Shown here one piece after another: positions 57,990-64,000 of a stretch of DNA of 64,000 bases; the stretch's first letter is position 1, and each line of letters starts with the position of its first letter. Origin of the DNA: Morchella semilibera (lineage: Eukaryota; Ascomycota; Pezizomycetes; Pezizales; Morchellaceae); the NCBI GenBank assembly GCA_009192285.1, contig WBVU01000003.1:2077973-2141972 (forward strand). The letters run 5' to 3'. Below the pieces are notes generated by a model. That model did no database searches, was not told the origin of the DNA, and was given only the letters and a program-made list of their open reading frames with translations. A program made the translations under genes and the position numbers.

Positions 57990-59649
57990 AATTCAGGGGG
58001 AATACAAAGATGGATTTCAAGGCAAAACGACTGGGAGTTTTATGCACAACACAAGCGAAATCGGGAACACACATGAAAGAGCCAATAACATGACGGGACC
58101 CATTCTGCTCTCGGCGTAATTCTGAGAAATCCGACAGATCATATGTCTAAAACTCAGGGTTAGGTCTCTTGATGCAAAGATCCTGTTTTCCTGGTGGAAC
58201 TCGGTCCGGGCCGGGGCGGGTCGGGTCGGGCCGCATATGCAGCAGGTTGGGGTTAGGGGTACTCAAGGTGGGTATGGGTTTAAAATGTTTGTTTACTTCA
58301 CACTCGCATCCAGCTCTAAGGCGGCGTACCATTTTATCCCCCAGAACCAGGGCCCCGTGAGATACTGGGGACCGTGTTTAAAACAGGGCAAAATACTCAA
58401 GTTGTTGGAAACCAATGTTTATAACTGCATGATACTCCGGATGACAAAAGCAAAAAATGCGGGTGTGTCTTTTGTATATGCCTTTGGGGGGACGGACTTG
58501 TTTCTGCCCTCTTCCTATGTTGTTGCTTAATAACCCTAACCCTGCCATAGTATCAAGTTTATAACCGGTTTATAGCCGTGTTTCTTACTCCCAGTATCTT
58601 ACCCTTGTATATTTGACGGGACCCTACCCAGAACTACCCCTCCAGCCCTGGCCACACCCACTAAAGGGCATTCAGCAGACTAGAAAAATGTGTAGTTGAG
58701 ATCAAACCGTCGATGACTATTTATTCATTTATACTTCATACAAACCGTCGATATCCATTTATTAGTACACAGGGAAATATTCTTGAACTATGAGAGTCAC
58801 TAAATGCAGTAAAAGGTAGCGTACAAGAAAGGTTTCTTTCACATGCACACAACTCCCCTGCTAACTTTCCCACCGAGCAGAGATAATTGTTATTGTTCTT
58901 GATAGAAATAGAGTACGCCTTTTAGCCATCAAAGAACAAAAGGTTATGTATCCCAAGGACCTCCAAGACATGCAAGTTAGATGCAAGTAGGATGTGATAT
59001 AGTATTTTCAAGTACAGGGCTTAAGGGTACGCATGGAGATGTATTCACCCCTTATGCCTATGGTTTCCTTCCCAGAGTACCTGTGAGCCCCTATGGGGGC
59101 CAAGAGGTAAGCGCATGCAGCATAGTCTGCGCAATTAATAATTCTTTGTTTGTTGACTTTTTCACACCCGGGGCTAAAAGTCTCTAATAGAAAATTTACT
59201 AATTATATAAGTGACGATAGGACCAAAAAAGTAGATTGCTCACTCTAGTTGTAGCCTGTGACCTAGCCACCCAGCCGGTCATCCTCAGGACCCCCGTTTC
59301 TGCTCATTCCGCATTCTTGAGCCATCATGCCTGCTTCAGTGAGTATCACCACCATGGTGTTGATGTACTATTGTGCGTGTGTGCGTGTGTGTTTATTTGG
59401 AACATTTGTGGATAGAGGTTACTAGGGCTATATATATATATATAATTGTGCTAGGATAGTCTGGGAACGTACACAGGATGTAGAGCTGGGTGGATATGTG
59501 GCCTACAAGTTAGGGGGGTGGGTCGTCCCCGGCCAGACAATCAAAGCTGCCACAAACACATACTTGATACCTACAGCTACATGGCCAGCAGCTCTAACTG
59601 GCAATCCACGAACCACCTCCTGTGCTCAGCTTGACTCTCGCCACCTGCT

Positions 59650-61731
59650 TTATAATTCCACCCCCTGTCCCCCAACCAACCACTTACTCGCCAGCGCCCT
59701 CTCTACTCCCCATCTCCCTTCCGGTTCCGGAACCAACAACCCCTTCACCACATCCATCGCCTCAGAACTCACCCCCTTCTGCACCAATACCCCCTCCGGG
59801 AATACCATCAACCCACTACAATACCTATGCATCATATAACTATCTACCTGTCTGACATACACCATGCTCTCACTCACCATCGTTTGCTCCTCCTCCTCCT
59901 CCTCCTCCTCCTCAGCAAAAGGAATCATCCCAACAAGCAACTCATGCAGTATCGAGCCAAGTGCCCACATATCTACCGCATCCGTGTAATCCCCGCTCGG
60001 GCGCGGCAGAAACCCCATAATCTCTGGAGCGATATACCCAGATGTTCCGCAGCGCGTGCGGAGCTGGGTGCCGGCCATTTGTTTGGAGATACCAAAGTCG
60101 GTGATCTTGACACGGATGGGGTCAAGGGTGGCTAGGAGGACATTCTGACGTGTCGGGACGCACAAGCAGTTAAGTTATTAGGTGTGATATGCGTGTGGGG
60201 AGGGGTAGGGAGGGGAGGGTACGGGTGGCTTGAGGTCCCGATGGCATATCCTCCGCTTGTGCAGGATATCGAGGCCGCGCAACAGCTGTAGGGTCAGTGT
60301 GCGGGCATTTGTGGACGCCCCGACAGGGTTGGTCTGGATGTACTCCGCCAAATCGCCGTGGCACAGATACTCCATCGCTATGAATACGAAATCCTCATTC
60401 TCGTACCAGCCAAAGAACTTTATAAATAGGTCTTCCCTCTACCTCCCACATCCAATTCCCGCATTAGTCTCGATCTCCTTCAAAGGACTGTGCACATACA
60501 TCGGATAATGCCGTCAACGACTTTAGCTCGCGATTATAGTCTATGCCGCGCATCCCCAATGGAAGCTTCTTCACGGCGCGGAGTTGGTACTCGTTGTCGC
60601 AGCGGCAGGTTTGCAGAGAGACGCTGCCGAAGCCGCCGGAGCCGATGTGCCGAGTATCGGTCCAGGTACCAGCTTGGGAGTGCTGTGGAGTAGAGGATTG
60701 GTGCAGGGATAGTAAGTGCGAGGGCGATGGCAGTGGGTGAGTGACAGAGTGGTGGTGGAAGGTTGCTGCGAGGAGAAAGATTGAGGTGTCAATGGTAGAA
60801 TGGTGGCGCGTGGAGTTGGAATTGGTAGTGGAGGTAGAACTGGAGGTGGAGGTGAGGGTGGAGGTGGACTTCGAAGGGGGACTGAGCGGGGTGGAGATCT
60901 ATGGAGGTCGAGGCGGGGGGGGCAGTTAGCATGAACTCAAGGGGTATATAAAGATAAAGGATGTGATGAAGAGGATGTCTGATGAATTCTACAAACCTTC
61001 TCCGCCGCCCCCCCATACGTCAATCTCCCTATCACCTCTGAGCTCTTATAAGCCCTCCCCTTATTCCACATTGTCAAACACACCCTCTCCCCTTTCCCCT
61101 CTCCTCTTATCGCCCCCACGAACATATAATACATTTCTCCAAAACACTCTACTTGCCTTTCCCCCTCTATAAACCTATCTATGGTTCCTTGATAGTCCGT
61201 GACGGCATTCCTCACGCCATAACCATCCACTGTCCACTGCCAATAGGCCTGAATTCTCTCACCCGTACCCCACTTGCCTCTCGGTAATACAAACACGATC
61301 GATGTGGCAAGAGCATAGTCGAAGTAGGTCAGTGAGCCGACGTAGATGCGGCAGAGGTCGAGGGCATCGTCTGCGTATCGCAGGGTTAGTACTTGGGCAC
61401 CTGGACTGGAGTAGCCTTGTTCGCTAGTGAAGATCATTAGAAGGGTTCTGGGGGGGCAGGGATGGGACAGAGTAAGTGTGAGGTGGTAGTAGGACGTCTG
61501 GAAGAGCGTCAGAGTCGTGTTTTGGGTGTAGGAGGAGGAAGTAGAGGGAGAAACAGAATCGATGAGGCCGTGGATGGAGGTGGGGTAGTTGCGCTGCCCA
61601 CTATGAGAGACGGTCCAGTGCCAGTAGGCGAGGGCAGGATCGCCGAGGGCAAAGGAGCGGGGAAGTATCAGTGTGAAGAGCTCGTTGTGGGCGTAGTTCT
61701 GGTAGGTTAGGGTACCTGTGTAGACGTACAT
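59650..61731 (-). CDS. Protein kinase with N-terminal tandemly duplicated domain
   Basis: Four exons (60997..61731, 60500..60898, 60223..60438, 59650..60144) all join in phase 0 to give 614 residues. Introns are 98 nt (GTTTGT..GCTAAC..CATAG), 61 nt (GTATGT..GACTAAT..GTAG) and 78 nt. Residues 4-120 and 129-240 are two copies of one domain (GTLTYQNYAHNELFTLILPR / GSLTYFDYALATSIVFVLPR; AYWHWTVSHSGQRN / AYWQWTVDGYGVRN). I recognise no family for it. A Ser/Thr-rich linker (about 246-325) leads to a full kinase: GSGGFGSV near 331, AVKK Lys near 355, alpha-C Glu near 369, HRDLKPPN near 444, DFG near 466, APE near 489-491. There is a nine-Glu run from a CTC repeat. All catalytic residues are present. 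No signal peptide or membrane span. The kinase is probably active on Ser/Thr; its target is unknown. Confidence 0.82.
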
Positions 61732-64000
61732 GTCGATTTAGAAATCAATGATCTAAGATAGAGGAATGTGCTTTACAGCTTTCTAACTATCTACAGTGGC
61801 CGGCCGTCATCTATCACTATATGTACCCATCTAGCATATCAACTTTCATCCTCCTTGTCCCCACAAACAAGGAACCAATATATATGAGACATAAACTCAA
61901 TAGCCCACAACTACAGCTCAGCTCGTGTAAAATGTCTTATCGGTCTGCCGCGATATAAAGCCTGTTTTTGGATTATAATTCTTCTCGCCGCATGTGTGCG
62001 TCTGGGGGAGATCTCATGGTCAAAATCATTGTTTACTAATACCACCAACATTAGAATAAGCAAATCCGCAAAATGAGGAGTGATTAGCTAAACCTGCGTG
62101 GAGAGTTTGTGTCAGCGTATCTCAACTCTGGAGACTTGGTTCTGATTGTTGATTATTAAATTTGGTTTGTTGCCCGTAGCCCCGTAGGGCCCGATGTTGG
62201 CCAGCATTTTCAGGCAGCCCAAGATAGCAAGACGGGTAGGTGCAATGATACAATCAATACATTAATAGAATTCTCTGTCGTTGCACCACACCCCCATGCA
62301 ATTGTTTACTTCCCAATCAGGGTCTGGCTGGGGTAGACCTGCACCGATCGGTGGTATCTGGAAACTCGCATACACGATTCAGGGTCCGCTATAATATACA
62401 ACCAGGTTTCTCTACACTACGTAGGTGGAGATTTTCAACTCTACGTACTTTACCTCCGGTCCACATACCCCTAAAACTTGAAAGATTGACTATCTCCGGT
62501 CAGGAATTACCTCCTTAATGAGTGTTGATCAGGTCTGCTAATAGTAATTTTGATCTCATATGCACAGCCAATTTTTGAGTTTCCCTGCTCGCCGAGTCCC
62601 TTAACAACTGTGAAAACTGGCCGACAAAGAAATATTTGTGTCTTGGTTCTCGCTCAGCAGAGAACTTGTTGAACAGGGGAACGGAGTAAGGTGAAAACTA
62701 GAGCATACATGTCTTATTCAAAGCTTATAGCAAATAATCAGCTAACTAGAACCCGATAGGGTTTAATTAAGGCTTCATTTGAGATACGCATGTACGAGTA
62801 AATAAGGAAGTGGGGTGTTTGAGTGTTAGGGCTGGTGACTTGCAGATAATACGTGCTCTGACCGAGCCGTAAGAGCGCCCTATCCACCGGGAAGTATGAT
62901 CCGGTCACCCTATCCACCGAGCACTTGTTTTAGCAGAAGAAGCTCAAAGGGCCCACCGGCCAGCGGGGGACTCCACCAGCAACCCTCAGTCTTATGTGTC
63001 AAACGATGTAAAAGTGTTGATTTGATGCTGAATATAATTGACCGATAGTCTACGGCTAAAGGCCTATTATAGTCAGCGACATGAAGAAGGAAGTAGCAAA
63101 ACACAAACAAAAGGGACTTGCTAGAAAACAGGAAAGAAATCGAAGAGGATGCCATATTGTCTAGACACAGCTGTGCTTGTGCGTGACAGGCTATCTCATG
63201 GCGGCCCTACCACTGCCCCCCCGGCCACCCCTTTATCCTACTAGCCCATCTTATTCCTCCACCCCATACACCTTTTGTGCTCCAGAAAACCAAGCCTTCT
63301 TTCACTATATGCTTAAGTCTTCCAATTACTCGCGCCAATTTTCTATCCCGAATTGTTATAAAAAAATAACCATAAAAGGTGTTCAACTTAGGACTGAATT
63401 ATCCCAACCAATTTCTAAACCTATCGTCAAACAGTCAATAAATGCCAATCCTGTCTCACTAAACCAACGAAGAATACTGGTATATAGGATTGGGGGGGGG
63501 GGCAAGAAAACAAAGAATACTTTCCCAAAAGAGAAACATTGAATCTTTACCTTAGTAGCTCGAGTGGCTCGAGCTTCAAGTAAATCTTGTTTCAACACTG
63601 GGCCACCGCCGCCACATGCAGCTTTGCGCGCCCCGCCACCTGGATGGAATTTTTCATTACGAGTGGGACACTATCGTCACAATACGATATAATGGTTTTC
63701 TGGTCGATAGTGCGGCCAATTTGTATTTTCTGTTGTATAGAGCGACATCCGGGCCCGTAGGACAGAATATTGAGCTGTAGATTAACCAAAACCCGAGTGA
63801 CTTTACAATGTAGGTAAGGGGTATATAGTATACTGGTTCGCTTGCAAGGTGGTTGTTATAACCCAGAAATCTGTGTCTGGTTGACCCTCGACAATTTTGT
63901 TTTTAGAAGCATGGATAATAAGGGGGAGGTTATGGTAAAGCCCCTACCCAAAGGTTTTCGTGAAAGCCTAAAAGCAGTTGAGTGGTGAAACCCATACAAA
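61732..64000. other. Intergenic to window end, no gene recognised
   Basis: Upstream region of the kinase-fusion gene. Short frames on both strands (for example 62910..63155 minus, 63177..63542 plus) lack motifs and splice signals. A G10 run sits at about 63491. Confidence 0.55.

Larger units (their letters stand above)
52511..59649. other. 7-kb gene-poor region
   Basis: No gene supported. Open frames at 55724..55990 and 58237..58530 (both plus) are longest but show no motif or splice structure. It includes a tcaa tandem near 53583, a perfect hairpin at 55853..55876, the second hairpin-bearing repeat (57922..57989), a GGGTC-rich stretch near 58210-58230 and GT/TA repeats near 59373 and 59431. 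Confidence 0.5.

Noticed and set aside
58237-58530. 97-codon plus-strand ORF
   Set aside because: Runs through a GGGTC-rich tract and shows no domain or signal; not supported as a gene.
58529-58545. Two copies of a CCCTAA-like telomere unit
   Set aside because: Only two units, inside the window and without further repeats; not a telomere.

Overview
The window is nuclear DNA from a filamentous ascomycete (Pezizomycotina-type fungus). The evidence is genes with many short introns of 44-98 nt carrying GTATGT/GTAAGT-like donors and CTAAC/CTGAC branch sites, secreted fungal enzymes, and fungal Ty3/Gypsy chromoviruses, pogo, hAT and PIF/Harbinger DNA transposons. I cannot name the species. Gene models were spliced by eye. 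Exon lengths were checked to sum to an open frame.

Left part (1-21 kb): six host genes, all on the minus strand. They are a cytochrome P450 (5' part only), a secreted berberine-bridge-type FAD oxidoreductase, a Gfo/Idh/MocA dehydrogenase, a small 118-residue protein of unknown function, a 19-exon secreted GH35 beta-galactosidase carrying a single 1-nt frameshift, and a membrane protein of the LtrA (low temperature requirement A) family. The first three are oxidoreductases within 7.7 kb and may be the edge of a metabolic gene cluster that continues to the left.

Middle (24-48 kb): a nested transposon island. An old DNA transposon (about 5.7 kb before insertions) carries a KDZ/tnp2-like transposase gene on the minus strand, a small divergent plus-strand gene and a second minus-strand gene. 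It has been broken by a pogo element (TA target duplication), a complete LTR element A (TGGAT duplication, itself hit by a solo LTR of a third family, C), a solo LTR A (GCCAA) and a complete LTR element B (ATGGG). Flanking it are a solo LTR B (ACTAT), a solo LTR A (TCTCT), a 99-bp hAT MITE with an 8-bp duplication, and three copies of a 137-bp MITE. Elements A and B have related pol/chromodomain regions but unrelated gag proteins. They share two functional signals: a primer-binding site complementary to their own LTR over exactly 10 nt (with covariation between families), and a TTAAAAGG motif at the gag-pol frame change.

Right part (48-64 kb): mostly AT-rich, gene-poor DNA with a decayed PIF/Harbinger transposase and its opposite-strand partner ORF. 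One host gene follows: a 614-residue protein joining a tandemly duplicated domain of about 110 residues, a Ser/Thr-rich linker and a complete protein kinase.

No tRNA, rRNA, CRISPR array or replication origin was recognised. The strongest leads are the covarying self-priming sites, the duplicated-domain/kinase fusion, the unnamed companion gene of the broken DNA transposon, and the pattern of homopolymer-length frame breaks in a very young LTR element.
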